Of a stretch of 64,000 nucleotides of DNA, positions 18,406 to 27,796 are shown piece after piece (the stretch's first letter is position 1; each line of letters starts with the position of its first letter). The position numbers were made by a program, and so were the translations under genes. The notes under the pieces were generated by a model. The model had not been told where the DNA came from and did not search any database. It saw nothing but the letters and a program-made list of their open reading frames with translations. Source of the stretch: Mesobacillus maritimus (GTDB taxonomy: Bacteria > Bacillota > Bacilli > Bacillales > Cytobacillaceae); assembly GCF_023715205.1 (NCBI RefSeq), contig NZ_JAMBNR010000013.1, forward strand, positions 1-64,000, given 5' to 3'.

Positions 18406-19179
18406 ATGAACATCTACGTTTTGATGAAGAGAACTTTTGATACTGAAGAAAAGATCGCGATTTCCGGCGGCAAAATCAATGAAGAGGGTGCCGAGTTTAT
18501 TATCAACCCTTATGATGAATATGCAATTGAAGAAGCGATTCAAGTTCGTGATGCAAATGGTGGCGAGGTAACTGTTATTTCTGTTGGAAACGAAGAAGCT
18601 GAAAAACAACTTCGCACTGCACTTGCAATGGGAGCGGACAAAGCTGTCCTAATCAATACTGAAGATGATCTTGAAGAAGGCGACCAGTATACAACAGCTA
18701 AAATCATTGGTGAATATTTAAAAGATAAAGAAGTTGACTTGATTCTTGCTGGAAACGTAGCAATCGATGGCGGTTCAGGTCAAGTTGGTCCTCGTGTAGC
18801 AGATGCTCTTGATATTCCTTACGTAACGACGATTACAAACCTTGAAATTAATGGTACAAACGTAACAGTAACGAGAGATGTTGAGGGGGATTCAGAAGTC
18901 ATTGAGACGAGCCTTCCACTATTAGTTACAGCTCAGCAAGGTTTAAACGAGCCGCGTTATCCATCCTTACCAGGAATTATGAAGGCGAAGAAGAAGCCTC
19001 TTGAAGAGCTTGAGTTGGATGATTTAGATCTTGATGAAGATGATGTAGAAGCGAAAACAAAAACAATTGAAATTTACCTTCCGCCTCAAAAAGAAGCTGG
19101 AAGAGTACTAGAAGGTGAACTAGCTAATCAAGTGAAAGAACTTGTACAGTTACTTCATTCTGAAGCGAAAGTTGTCTAA
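18406..19179 (+). CDS. etfB: Electron transfer flavoprotein beta subunit
   Basis: A 257-residue EtfB. With EtfA it takes electrons from acyl-CoA dehydrogenases to the quinone pool. MNIYVLMKRTFDTEEKI at the N terminus, the AMP-binding region (AGNVAIDGGSGQVGPRVAD) and the recognition loop MKAKKKPLEELE typical of beta subunits are present. The ATG at 18406 follows AGGAGGGG; an upstream in-frame ATG lacks a ribosome site. Confidence 0.95.
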   Translation: MNIYVLMKRTFDTEEKIAISGGKINEEGAEFIINPYDEYAIEEAIQVRDANGGEVTVISVGNEEAEKQLRTALAMGADKAVLINTEDDLEEGDQYTTAKIIGEYLKDKEVDLILAGNVAIDGGSGQVGPRVADALDIPYVTTITNLEINGTNVTVTRDVEGDSEVIETSLPLLVTAQQGLNEPRYPSLPGIMKAKKKPLEELELDDLDLDEDDVEAKTKTIEIYLPPQKEAGRVLEGELANQVKELVQLLHSEAKVV

Positions 19180-19217
19180 TTCCGGATAATCGAGAATATA
19201 CGCAGGAGGTAAATCAA

Positions 19218-20195
19218 ATGGGTAGAAAAGTATTAGTATTAGGCGAAGTACGTGATGGTTCACTTAGAAATGTATCTTTCGAAGCAGTGGCTGCTGCAAA
19301 AACAGTAGCTGAAGGCGGAGAAGTTGTAGGAGTAATACTAGGAGAAAGTGTAAGTGCACTTGGAGCAGAGTTAATTCAATCTGGAGCAGATCGCGTTGTT
19401 GTTGTTGAAAGTGATAAGCTTGCACAATATACAACAGATGGCTACTCTCAAGCATTGATGGCTGTTATCAATGAAGAAGATCCTGAAGGTCTTGTTTTAG
19501 GGCACACAGCTTTAGGAAAAGACTTGGCTCCAAAAATTGCGAGCAAGTTAAACTCAGGATTAATTTCTGATTCGACTGCGGTTGAAGAAGCAGGTGGAAA
19601 CTTAGTGTTCACACGCCCAATCTATTCTGGTAAGGCGTTTGAAAAGAAAATTGTTACAGACGGATTGGTTTTTGCAACAGTACGTCCTAATAATATCGCT
19701 CCACTTGAAAAAGATGAAAGCCGTTCAGGTGATGTTTCTACATTATCTGTAGATATTAAGGACCTTCGTACTGTCATTAAGGAAGTAGTTCGTAAAGCAA
19801 CTGAAGGGGTTGACCTTTCTGAAGCGAAAGTCGTAGTTGCTGGTGGACGTGGAGTCAAGAGCGAAGAAGGTTTTGAACCGCTTAAAGAACTAGCTAATGT
19901 ACTTGGCGGTGCTGTCGGAGCTTCCCGTGGTGCATGTGACGCTGAATATTGTGATTACTCGCTTCAAATTGGGCAAACTGGTAAGGTTGTTACGCCAGAC
20001 CTTTATATCGCTTGCGGAATTTCTGGAGCGATTCAGCACCTTGCAGGTATGTCAAACTCAAAAGTAATCGTTGCTATCAACAAAGATCCTGAAGCAAACA
20101 TCTTTAAGGTAGCCGATTACGGAATCGTTGGCGATTTGTTTGAAGTCGTTCCAATGCTTACAGAAGAATTCAAGAAGTTAAAGGTTCATTCTTAA
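19218..20195 (+). CDS. etfA: Electron transfer flavoprotein alpha subunit
   Basis: A 325-residue EtfA that carries the FAD. The C-terminal FAD domain shows VVAGGRGVKSEEGFE, GGAVGASRGACDAEY, QIGQTGKVVTPDLYIACGIS and GAIQHLAGMSNSKVIVAINK, the family signature. It follows etfB after 38 bases with GCAGGAGG as ribosome site and ends the fadR-fadB-etfB-etfA transcript at a terminator. Confidence 0.95.
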   Translation: MGRKVLVLGEVRDGSLRNVSFEAVAAAKTVAEGGEVVGVILGESVSALGAELIQSGADRVVVVESDKLAQYTTDGYSQALMAVINEEDPEGLVLGHTALGKDLAPKIASKLNSGLISDSTAVEEAGGNLVFTRPIYSGKAFEKKIVTDGLVFATVRPNNIAPLEKDESRSGDVSTLSVDIKDLRTVIKEVVRKATEGVDLSEAKVVVAGGRGVKSEEGFEPLKELANVLGGAVGASRGACDAEYCDYSLQIGQTGKVVTPDLYIACGISGAIQHLAGMSNSKVIVAINKDPEANIFKVADYGIVGDLFEVVPMLTEEFKKLKVHS

Positions 20196-20212
20196 AATAT
20201 AGCTTCTAATCG

Positions 20213-20241
20213 AAGGTGAGGATTGCTCCTCACCTTTTGCT
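20213..20241 (+). terminator. Terminator after etfA
   Basis: AAGGTGAGG, loop ATTGCT, CCTCACCTT followed by TTGCTTTT. Confidence 0.8.
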
Positions 20242-20314
20242 TTTCAGGGATACTTCGTTTAAACCAAGGGTAAAATAACAATGAAACAAAAAAATAGCGT
20301 CACTTTTGAAACGG

Positions 20315-20323
20315 TGATATACT
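20315..20323 (+). promoter_or_regulatory. Extended -10 promoter element of trxA
   Basis: TG, one base, TATACT (20318-20323) lies about 33 bases before the trxA start. No good -35 is visible at the usual distance, which would fit an activator-dependent promoter. In B. subtilis trxA is activated by Spx, but I do not see a clear Spx element here. Confidence 0.4.
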
Positions 20324-20355
20324 GACCTTAAGTATTGTAATAGGAGGAATTTTAT

Positions 20356-20670
20356 ATGGCTATTTCACATGCAACAGACCAGACTTTCACTTCTGAAACA
20401 GGTTCAGGTACAGTCTTAGTTGACTTTTGGGCAACTTGGTGCGGACCTTGTAAAATGATTGCACCTGTACTAGAAGAATTAGATGCTGATATGGGCGATC
20501 AAGTGAAAATCGTTAAGGTTGACGTTGATGAAAACCAAGAAACTGCAGCAAAATTTGGCATCATGAGCATCCCAACTCTTCTAGTCTTAAAAGAAGGCGA
20601 AGTTGTTGATAAAGTGGTTGGATTCCAACCAAAAGAAGCACTTGCTGAACTTCTTAACAAACACGTATAA
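20356..20670 (+). CDS. trxA: Thioredoxin A
   Basis: A 104-residue thioredoxin with the active site ATWCGPCKM (Cys about 29 and 32) and the cis-Pro loop [11 protein letters not shown]. It is a general cytosolic disulfide reductase, supplying ribonucleotide reductase and repair enzymes with electrons. AGGAGG precedes the ATG. Own promoter and terminator mark it as a single-gene unit. Confidence 0.97.
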   Translation: MAISHATDQTFTSETGSGTVLVDFWATWCGPCKMIAPVLEELDADMGDQVKIVKVDVDENQETAAKFGIMSIPTLLVLKEGEVVDKVVGFQPKEALAELLNKHV

Positions 20671-20687
20671 TAAAAAATGCAATAATG

Positions 20688-20716
20688 AACCGGCGGGAAA
20701 ATCCCGCCGGTTTTTC
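20688..20716 (+). terminator. Terminator after trxA
   Basis: AACCGGCGGG, loop, CCCGCCGGTT followed by TTT; very stable stem. Confidence 0.9.
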
Positions 20717-20857
20717 AGTAAGTTTTTTAGAGATACAGAGTGAATAATTTTATATTCATTTTTTTATATATCTGGAAATGACTCCTTAAAACAAGAATCA
20801 CTACACAAAACAATTGCTCGACGAGCATCATGCTTTTTAGTAGGAGGTGTGACCTGC

Positions 20858-22630
20858 ATGAATCAAAACATTAAAAATAAATTAGCGCTTTTGCCTGATC
20901 AACCTGGTTGTTATTTAATGAAAGATCGGCAAGGGACGGTTATTTATGTCGGCAAAGCAAAGATTCTCAAAAACAGAGTGCGGTCCTATTTTACTGGTTC
21001 GCATGATGGAAAAACACTACGCCTCGTAAATGAAATAGAGGATTTTGAATACATTGTTACTTCCTCGAATATTGAAGCGTTAGTCCTTGAAATCAACCTC
21101 ATCAAAAAATACGATCCTAAATACAATATCATGTTAAAGGATGATAAAAGTTATCCGTTTATTAAATTAACGGCAGAACGTCATCCACGCTTGATCATTA
21201 CCCGTAAGGTAAAAAAAGATAAAGGCAAATATTTTGGACCTTATCCAAATGTTCAAGCGGCAAATGAAACAAAGAAACTTCTTGATCGAATCTATCCTCT
21301 CCGCAAGTGTGCTACGCTTCCTGATCGAGTTTGTCTTTACTATCATTTGGGTCAATGTTTGGCTCCATGTGTGAATGAAGTGGCAGAACAGGAATATAAA
21401 AAAATGACTGATGAAATTACCCGTTTTTTAAATGGGGGCTATAAAGAAATCAAACATGAGCTAGCTGAGCGAATGACGGCGGCTGCTGAAGAATTAGATT
21501 TTGAACGTGCAAAAGATTACCGCGATAAAATTGCTCATATCGAAGCAACGATGGAAAAACAAAAAATGACAATGACAGATTTTACAGATCGGGATGTGTT
21601 TGGCTACGCGGTGGATAAAGGCTGGATGTGTGTACAAGTCTTTTTCATTCGGCAAGGGAAATTAATCGAACGTGAGGTATCAATGTTCCCAATCTACAAT
21701 GAACCCGAGGAAGAAATTCTAACGTTTCTCGGCCAGTTTTATTCGAAAGAAGAGCATTTTAAACCGAAGGAAATGCTTATACCGGATACAGTGGACAAGG
21801 ATATCGTTGAGGAATTGTTATCAGTTAAGGTTCTCAAGCCACAACGAGGACAGAAAAAGGACCTCGTTAAACTAGCGATTAAAAATGCACAAATTGCTTT
21901 GAAAGAAAAGTTTTCACTAATTGAACGGGATGAGGAACGTTCAATTAAAGCCGTTGAAAGTCTAGGAAATCATATGGGCATTTATACGCCACACAGAATT
22001 GAGGCCTATGATAACTCCAATATTCAGGGAACCAATCCTGTTTCAGCAATGGTCGTATTTGTCGATGGCAAACCGGCTAAACGAGAATACCGAAAATACA
22101 AAATCAAGACAGTCGAAGGACCCGATGATTATGAATCCATGCGCGAAGTTGTTAGAAGAAGATATACGAGAGTGTTAAAGGAAGGACTTCCACTTGCAGA
22201 TTTAATTATTATTGATGGTGGGAAAGGTCATATCGAGGCAGCGAGGGATGTACTTGAAAATGAACTTGGGTTAGATATTCCGCTTGCAGGACTTGCAAAA
22301 GATGAGAAACACCGAACTTCTCAACTTTTATACGGAAACCCACTTGAAGTTATTCCCCTTCCGAGAAACAGTCAAGAATTTTATTTATTGCAACGGATAC
22401 AAGATGAAGTCCACCGGTTTGCAATTACTTTCCATCGCCAGGTTCGAGGGAAAAATGCATTTCAGTCCTTGCTTGATGAGATTCCAGGGATTGGAGAAAA
22501 ACGAAAAAAAACCTTATTAAAACAATTTGGTTCCGTGAAAAAGATGCGAGAGGCCAGCCTTGACGAACTGAAAGAAGCTGGATTACCAGCAAAAGTTGCG
22601 GAAGAGTTACAAAAAAAGTTAACGGATTAA
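20858..22630 (+). CDS. uvrC: Excinuclease ABC subunit C
   Basis: A 590-residue UvrC that makes both incisions in nucleotide excision repair. The N-terminal GIY-YIG nuclease ([19 protein letters not shown]), a Cys-rich region ([20 protein letters not shown]), the UVR motif (about 200-235, [20 protein letters not shown]), the RNase H-like C-terminal nuclease ([36 protein letters not shown]) and the helix-hairpin-helix end ([18 protein letters not shown]) are all present. The ATG at 20858 follows AGGAGG by ten bases; the GTG at 20849 would touch the ribosome site. Confidence 0.96.
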   Translation: MNQNIKNKLALLPDQPGCYLMKDRQGTVIYVGKAKILKNRVRSYFTGSHDGKTLRLVNEIEDFEYIVTSSNIEALVLEINLIKKYDPKYNIMLKDDKSYPFIKLTAERHPRLIITRKVKKDKGKYFGPYPNVQAANETKKLLDRIYPLRKCATLPDRVCLYYHLGQCLAPCVNEVAEQEYKKMTDEITRFLNGGYKEIKHELAERMTAAAEELDFERAKDYRDKIAHIEATMEKQKMTMTDFTDRDVFGYAVDKGWMCVQVFFIRQGKLIEREVSMFPIYNEPEEEILTFLGQFYSKEEHFKPKEMLIPDTVDKDIVEELLSVKVLKPQRGQKKDLVKLAIKNAQIALKEKFSLIERDEERSIKAVESLGNHMGIYTPHRIEAYDNSNIQGTNPVSAMVVFVDGKPAKREYRKYKIKTVEGPDDYESMREVVRRRYTRVLKEGLPLADLIIIDGGKGHIEAARDVLENELGLDIPLAGLAKDEKHRTSQLLYGNPLEVIPLPRNSQEFYLLQRIQDEVHRFAITFHRQVRGKNAFQSLLDEIPGIGEKRKKTLLKQFGSVKKMREASLDELKEAGLPAKVAEELQKKLTD

Positions 22631-22632
22631 TA

Positions 22633-22661
22633 TTGTCAATTTAAAAATCCTTTGCTATAAT
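22633..22661 (+). promoter_or_regulatory. Vegetative promoter of lysC
   Basis: TTGTCA (22633-22638), 17 bases, TATAAT (22656-22661), immediately after uvrC and upstream of the lysine riboswitch. Confidence 0.8.
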
Positions 22662-22699
22662 GAACGCAATTCAATAAATCACTTTAGAACGATAAAGTG

Positions 22700-22936
22700 A
22701 AGATAGAGGTGCGGACCTCAAGAGTAGATACCTGGAGAATGATGAGATTCATTGAAGGGTGTTGAAAGGGTTGTTCGCCGAAGTGAGGAAAGAACTCATA
22801 AACTTTCCTTGCTGGTCCTGCATTGAAGAAATGTAGGATTGTCAAGATGATTGTGTCTTGGAGGGCTATCTCACTGTGTAAACGTATAGATTGTTACGTA
22901 TCCACAGCAATGAGATATTCTCATTGCTTTTTTCTA
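22700..22936 (+). ncRNA. Lysine riboswitch (L box) with terminator
   Basis: The leader carries the L-box features GATAGAGGTGCGGACC near the start, AAGAGTA, GAAGGGTGTTGAAAG, GTTCGCCGAAG and CTGCATTG, in the usual order for the five-way lysine aptamer. The aptamer is followed by an intrinsic terminator, AGCAATGAGA, loop, TCTCATTGCT and TTTTT (22906-22934). Lysine binding favours the terminator and lowers expression of the following lysine-sensitive aspartokinase gene. The association with lysC is the classical one. Confidence 0.94.
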
Positions 22937-23011
22937 TTTTTAGGAGAAAAAAGCGAATGTTACATAAAAGACGCATGAACAGCCATCAATCAACAGGAAG
23001 AAGGAATGAAA

Positions 23012-24241
23012 ATGGGACTGATTGTGCAAAAGTTTGGCGGTACATCCGTTGCAGATGTTGAAAAAATTCAAAATGTTGCTAATCGCGTTGCGGAAGAAAA
23101 GGAAAATGGAAATGATGTCGTTGTCGTTGTCTCGGCGATGGGGAAAACGACAGATCACTTAGTAGATATGGCGCAGCAAATCTCCACTTCCCCTAGTAAA
23201 AGGGAGATGGATATGCTGTTAACAACGGGGGAACAAGTGACGATTTCATTGTTGGCACTTGCCTTACAACAAAAAGGGTATGATGCGATTTCTTATACAG
23301 GCTGGCAAGCAGGAATGGTAACAGAACCTGTACATGGAAATGCTCGCATTCTCGATATTAAGACTGAAAGAATTAAGAAAGATTTAGCTGAAGGCAGAAT
23401 TGTTGTAGTGGCTGGTTTCCAAGGGCTAACGGAGGAAGGCGAGATTACAACGTTAGGCCGAGGTGGTTCGGATACAACGGCTGTCGCGCTTGCTGCGGCT
23501 TTAGATGCTGATAAGTGTGACATTTATACGGACGTAACGGGAGTCTATACAACCGATCCTCGATATGTAAAAGGAGCCCGCAAGCTATTAGGAATCTCTT
23601 ACGATGAGATGTTAGAACTGGCCAATTTAGGGGCGGGTGTTCTTCATCCACGGGCGGTTGAATTTGCGAAAAATTATGGAGTGACACTTGAAGTGCGCTC
23701 GAGTATGGAAGTTGAACGAGGAACGCTTATTGAGGAGGAAATTTCAATGGAACAGAATTTAATTGTACGCGGGATTGCATTTGAGGATCAAATTACAAGA
23801 GTATCCATTATTGGACTTGATAACTCGATTGCAAGTTTACCAACGATCTTTACTACACTAGCAAACCATCATATTAATGTCGATATCATCATTCAAAGTG
23901 GAACAGGAACGGACAAAGCCAATATTTCCTTTTCAATTAAAAGCAGTGATCTAGCAGAAACACTGGAGGTACTTGAGGAAAATAAAGGTTTGTTGAATTA
24001 CGAGCATATTGAATCAGAAACAGGTCTCTCGAAGGTTTCAATTGTTGGCGCAGGGATGATCTCAAATCCAGGTGTTGCGGCAAAGATGTTTGAAGTTTTA
24101 GCGGGTGAAGGGATCCAAGTGAAAATGGTGAGTACATCAGAAATAAAGGTTTCGACTGTCGTGTCTGATGAACAAATGGTTAGCGCGGTCGAGGCACTTC
24201 ATGATGCATTTGAACTAGCGAAAGTGGCCGTGAGCGCGTAA
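23012..24241 (+). CDS. lysC: Aspartokinase II, alpha and beta subunits
   Basis: A 409-residue lysine-sensitive aspartate kinase, the first step to lysine, diaminopimelate, threonine and methionine. VQKFGGTSVADVEKI (ATP and aspartate site), LTTGEQVTISLLALAL and TLGRGGSDTTAVALA mark the kinase domain; two ACT domains occupy about residues 262-409. The ATG at 23012 has GGAAGAAGG seven bases upstream; an ATG at 23006 is too close to it. The gene also encodes the beta subunit from an internal start. It is convergent to yslB. Confidence 0.95.
   Translation: MGLIVQKFGGTSVADVEKIQNVANRVAEEKENGNDVVVVVSAMGKTTDHLVDMAQQISTSPSKREMDMLLTTGEQVTISLLALALQQKGYDAISYTGWQAGMVTEPVHGNARILDIKTERIKKDLAEGRIVVVAGFQGLTEEGEITTLGRGGSDTTAVALAAALDADKCDIYTDVTGVYTTDPRYVKGARKLLGISYDEMLELANLGAGVLHPRAVEFAKNYGVTLEVRSSMEVERGTLIEEEISMEQNLIVRGIAFEDQITRVSIIGLDNSIASLPTIFTTLANHHINVDIIIQSGTGTDKANISFSIKSSDLAETLEVLEENKGLLNYEHIESETGLSKVSIVGAGMISNPGVAAKMFEVLAGEGIQVKMVSTSEIKVSTVVSDEQMVSAVEALHDAFELAKVAVSA
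23747..24241 (+). CDS. lysC: Aspartokinase II beta subunit (internal in-frame start)
   Basis: ATG at 23747 opens MEQNLIVRGIAFEDQITRVS in the same frame as lysC and is preceded by GAGGAGGA at the right distance. In B. subtilis aspartokinase II is alpha2-beta2 and the beta chain is translated from exactly such an internal site; the start residues here match. The product is about 164 residues and consists of the ACT regulatory domains. Confidence 0.8.
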   Translation: MEQNLIVRGIAFEDQITRVSIIGLDNSIASLPTIFTTLANHHINVDIIIQSGTGTDKANISFSIKSSDLAETLEVLEENKGLLNYEHIESETGLSKVSIVGAGMISNPGVAAKMFEVLAGEGIQVKMVSTSEIKVSTVVSDEQMVSAVEALHDAFELAKVAVSA

Positions 24242-24259
24242 GAAAGAATTTGAATGTAA

Positions 24260-24417
24260 AAGGCTGTTTTTGTAACGATTGTTGTTAAAAGCTTAAACCC
24301 GATTTTAACGTAATCGTAGCCATTTCGAATGTTTAATTAGTTTGCCAGCTCTTTTCTCATTAATGAAACCTTTCTGTATCTTCGTTTCAAAGGCAACAAA
24401 GTTTGAGAAAAGAACCA
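24260..24417 (+). repeat. Two-hairpin element, copy C
   Basis: Begins AGGCTGTTTTTGTAACG 19 bases after the lysC stop codon, has GTTAAAAGC...GATTTTAACG, then GCTCTTTTCTCATTAATG and ends GGCAACAAAGTTTGAGAAAA then GAACC. Same order of parts as copies A, B and D. Confidence 0.8.
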
Positions 24418-24429
24418 TTTAAAAAGATA

Positions 24430-24464
24430 AAAAGCTTTCAATGGATTTCATTGAAAGCTTTTTA
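24430..24464. terminator. Bidirectional terminator between lysC and yslB
   Basis: AAAAAGCTTTCAATG and CATTGAAAGCTTTTT around a 5-base loop, with A and T runs on each side. It serves both convergent genes. Confidence 0.88.
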
Positions 24465-24465
24465 T

Positions 24466-24921
24466 CTAAGTATGATCATTTTTGTCCCATTTGAGGGTAA
24501 ACTGAACCCTGCCGGATCGTTTATTTGGGTGTTCAAATGCTTCAGCAACAACCTTTTTTTGAATTTCGAGTTGTTGAGCTAAGAAGCCAGCTTCAAGTTG
24601 GAACGTTGCTTGGTTGTCTTTTTGTAAGCGGTTGGCAACCAAGTCTCCGGATAAAGTTAAGTGGATTTCACGACGTTTCTCTTCCTTAATGGTAAGAATG
24701 CCCCAATCTGCTTCATGAAAGAAGGCGATGATTTCGTCTAGATTGTAAAGTGGAAATTTGCGGGCAAGTTTTTTCCCGGCCCAATAAAGGATCTCTGGTT
24801 CATCTTTTCCTAAAAGCTCTTTCAGCAAGATATCACGGATTAATTCGTACCCGAATAGGGAAACGTTAGGTTGTGGGCTATCAGGATATTTTTCAGAAGC
24901 CTGTAATTCGCTCAAATTCAT
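24466..24921 (-). CDS. yslB: YslB family (DUF2507) protein
   Basis: A 151-residue soluble protein of the DUF2507 family, with the heme-NO-binding-like V4R type pattern VSLFGYELIRDILLKELLG and ILYWAGKKLARKFPL near the N terminus. It matches YslB of B. subtilis, function unknown. GAAAGAGGGGAATGAATTTG gives an acceptable ribosome site. Its position between lysC and sdhC is conserved. Confidence 0.85.
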   Translation of the reverse strand: MNLSELQASEKYPDSPQPNVSLFGYELIRDILLKELLGKDEPEILYWAGKKLARKFPLYNLDEIIAFFHEADWGILTIKEEKRREIHLTLSGDLVANRLQKDNQATFQLEAGFLAQQLEIQKKVVAEAFEHPNKRSGRVQFTLKWDKNDHT

Positions 24922-25357
24922 TCCCCTCTTTCTATGATTCTATTATAAACAAATTATGAGGAAAATTAATGATAAATTCGTCGCTGTTTTAAATTTTTTT
25001 CTAGGTATCAAGCTTGAATAGTATTACCGAATAGGTTATTAGGATATGCGGGATTCAGAAAGTTTTAGACAATTAAAACGCTTCCAAAACAGTGAATATT
25101 ATCTTGATATATCAGTATATGGAAAAACTCGCCCAAATTGTGTAGAATATTGAGAAAAGAAAACGATTAGAAATTTTCTTTATATAAGTATTTTTTCTGT
25201 ATCCGTTTTCTTGACGGTCTATCCTTTGAGGAGTAAAATGGACTTGTCACAATATTGTAAGAAATGTTTATTATTTTTCTACGATGTAAAGGTTGAATTT
25301 TCAATAACATTTTACAGCCTAGACATCACTTTTATTTTTCAAAGGGGGGTATACATA
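24922..25357. other. Control region between yslB and sdhC
   Basis: The stretch holds the start region of yslB on the left, no gene, and the sdh promoter with a leader of about 115 bases on the right. A loose CcpA-like match, TGTATCCGTTTTCT (25198-25211), overlaps the -35 and differs from the cre consensus at one key base; I treat it as unproven. In B. subtilis the sdh leader is a target of the iron-sparing RNA FsrA, but I cannot test pairing here. Confidence 0.5.
25211..25239 (+). promoter_or_regulatory. Vegetative promoter of sdhCAB
   Basis: TTGACG (25211-25216), 17 bases, TAAAAT (25234-25239). The start point near 25246 gives a leader of about 110 bases. Confidence 0.7.
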
Positions 25358-25966
25358 ATGGCAAAAAATCAAGAGTTTTACTGGCGAAGACTACATTCCT
25401 TGCTTGGAGTAATTCCGATTGGATTATTCGTAATCATGCACCTTGTGATCAACAACTTCGCCACCAGAGGAGAGGAAGCTTATAACGGTGCAACGCACTT
25501 TATGGAGAGTCTTCCATTCCTAATCTTTCTGGAAGTATTCGTTATTTACTTACCTATTTTATTCCATGCAGTTTACGGTATTTATATCGCATTTACTGCG
25601 AAAAACAATACTAGTAGATTTGGATATTTCCGGAACTGGATGTTTAAGCTTCAACGTTGGACTGGAGTTATCACTTTAATTTTTATTGCTTGGCATGTTT
25701 GGGAAACACGTATCGCAAAAGCATTTGGTGCTGAAGTTAATTTTGATATGATGGAAAATATTTTATCTTCACCATTTATGTTTGCGTTTTATGTAATTGG
25801 AATAATTGCAGCTATTTTCCATTTTGCTAATGGATTATGGTCATTCATGGTTAGCTGGGGAATTACCGTTACACCTCGTTCCCAGGTGATTGCAACCTAT
25901 TTTACAATCGCTGTGTTTGTGATTCTTTCATATATTGGAGTTAGTACACTCTTTGCATTCGTTTAA
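25358..25966 (+). CDS. sdhC: Succinate dehydrogenase cytochrome b558 subunit
   Basis: A 202-residue membrane anchor of complex II, the length of B. subtilis SdhC. Five hydrophobic segments are visible (near 15-30, 55-80, 95-115, 135-160 and 178-200), with His residues for the two hemes in RRLHSLLG, VIMHLV, LFHAVYG, AWHVWE and IFHFANG. It passes electrons to menaquinone. The ATG at 25358 follows AAAGGGGGG; an upstream in-frame ATG lies inside the leader. Confidence 0.95.
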   Translation: MAKNQEFYWRRLHSLLGVIPIGLFVIMHLVINNFATRGEEAYNGATHFMESLPFLIFLEVFVIYLPILFHAVYGIYIAFTAKNNTSRFGYFRNWMFKLQRWTGVITLIFIAWHVWETRIAKAFGAEVNFDMMENILSSPFMFAFYVIGIIAAIFHFANGLWSFMVSWGITVTPRSQVIATYFTIAVFVILSYIGVSTLFAFV

Positions 25967-26024
25967 TTCGTATCTATTATTCTACAGAACTAGCAGTCGA
26001 CTTAGTATTGAGGAGTGAGTCACG

Positions 26025-27776
26025 ATGAGTAAAGGAAATATTATAGTAGTAGGCGGAGGCCTTGCGGGCTTAATGGCTACTATTAAAATAGCTGAACAAG
26101 GGAAAACAGCCGATCTATTTTCACTTGTACCAGTAAAAAGATCCCACTCTGTTTGTGCACAGGGCGGTATAAATGGAGCAGTAAACACAAAAGGTGAGGG
26201 TGACTCTCCTTGGATTCACTTTGATGATACCGTTTACGGTGGAGACTTCTTAGCGAACCAGCCTCCAGTAAAAGCAATGTGTGAAGCTGCACCTGGAATC
26301 ATTCACTTAATGGACCGTATGGGTGTTATGTTTAACCGTACTCCAGAAGGTCTTCTAGATTTCCGTCGCTTCGGTGGAACACAGCATCACCGTACTGCAT
26401 TCGCGGGTGCAACAACTGGTCAGCAGTTGCTGTACGCATTGGATGAGCAAGTTCGTCGTCACGAAGTGGCTGGACTTGTCACAAAGTATGAAGGTTGGGA
26501 ATTCCTTGGAGTTGTCTTAGATGATGACGGTGTCGCTCGCGGTATTGTCGCTCAGGACTTAAAGACAATGGAAATCAAATCATTCTCAGCAGATGCGGTT
26601 ATCATGGCAACTGGTGGTCCTGGGATCATCTTTGGTAAATCTACGAACTCTGTAATCAATACAGGTTCTGCTGCATCTATTGTTTACCAACAAGGTGCTT
26701 ATTATGCAAACGGTGAAATGATCCAGATTCACCCTACTGCGATTCCTGGAGATGACAAACTTCGTCTTATGAGTGAATCTGCACGTGGTGAAGGTGGACG
26801 TGTATGGACATATAAGGATGGGAAGCCTTGGTACTTCCTTGAAGAAAAATATCCTGCATATGGAAACCTTGTTCCCCGGGATATTGCAACCCGTGAAATT
26901 TTCGATGTCTGTGTGAACCAGAAGCTTGGTGTGAATGGTGAAAACATGGTATTCCTTGACCTTTCTCACAAAGATCCGAAGGAATTGGATATCAAGCTTG
27001 GTGGCATCATTGAAATTTATGAAAAATTCGTTGGAGATGACCCGCGTAAAGTACCAATGAAGATCTTCCCTGCGGTTCATTACTCAATGGGTGGATTATG
27101 GGTTGATTATGATCAAATGACTAACATCCCTGGTTTATTTGCTGCCGGAGAATGTGATTATTCTCAGCATGGTGCGAACCGTTTAGGAGCGAACTCCTTA
27201 TTATCCGCTATGTATGGTGGAATGGTAGCCGGACCAAAAGCGGTTGAATACATCAACGGATTAGAGAAGAGTTCTGATGCAGTTTCTTCTTCTGTATTTG
27301 ATCGTTATGTGAAACAAGAACAAGAAAAATGGGACAACATCATGTCCTTGGATGGTACAGAGAATGCCTACGTTCTTCATAAAGAGCTAGGTGAATGGAT
27401 GACAGATAATGTAACGGTTGTTCGTTACAATGATCGTTTACTTAAGACAGATGAGAAGATTGTTGAGTTAATGGAGCGTTATAAAAATATCAATATCAAT
27501 GATACGGCGAAATGGAGTAACCAAGGTGCGACGTTTACTCGTCAACTTCAAAACATGCTTCAACTTGCACGTGTTATTACAATTGGTGCTTATAACCGGA
27601 ATGAAAGCCGTGGAGCTCACTATAAGCCTGAATTCCCAGAGCGTAACGATGAGGAATTCCTAAAGACAACAATGGCGAAGTTTGTAGATGGACAATCTGC
27701 ACCTGCTTTCCATTATGAAGAGATCGATGTTTCACTAATCAAACCGCGTAAGCGTGATTATACGAAGAAGCACTAG
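26025..27776 (+). CDS. sdhA: Succinate dehydrogenase flavoprotein subunit
   Basis: A 583-residue catalytic subunit that oxidises succinate to fumarate. The dinucleotide fold VVGGGLAGLMATIKIAEQG is at the N terminus, the His for covalent FAD lies in KRSHSVCAQGGINGAVN, and the active-site regions FGGTQHHRTAF, IQIHPTA, RGEGGRVW and PAVHYSMGGLWVD follow. TGAGGAGTGAG precedes the ATG. It is the second gene of sdhCAB. Confidence 0.97.
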   Translation: MSKGNIIVVGGGLAGLMATIKIAEQGKTADLFSLVPVKRSHSVCAQGGINGAVNTKGEGDSPWIHFDDTVYGGDFLANQPPVKAMCEAAPGIIHLMDRMGVMFNRTPEGLLDFRRFGGTQHHRTAFAGATTGQQLLYALDEQVRRHEVAGLVTKYEGWEFLGVVLDDDGVARGIVAQDLKTMEIKSFSADAVIMATGGPGIIFGKSTNSVINTGSAASIVYQQGAYYANGEMIQIHPTAIPGDDKLRLMSESARGEGGRVWTYKDGKPWYFLEEKYPAYGNLVPRDIATREIFDVCVNQKLGVNGENMVFLDLSHKDPKELDIKLGGIIEIYEKFVGDDPRKVPMKIFPAVHYSMGGLWVDYDQMTNIPGLFAAGECDYSQHGANRLGANSLLSAMYGGMVAGPKAVEYINGLEKSSDAVSSSVFDRYVKQEQEKWDNIMSLDGTENAYVLHKELGEWMTDNVTVVRYNDRLLKTDEKIVELMERYKNININDTAKWSNQGATFTRQLQNMLQLARVITIGAYNRNESRGAHYKPEFPERNDEEFLKTTMAKFVDGQSAPAFHYEEIDVSLIKPRKRDYTKKH

Positions 27777-27796
27777 AAAGGGGAGAAAAAGAAGGC

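Noticed and set aside
25198-25211. CcpA (cre) site at the sdhC promoter
   Set aside because: TGTATCCGTTTTCT misses a conserved base and similar A+T-rich matches are expected by chance; not listed as a feature.
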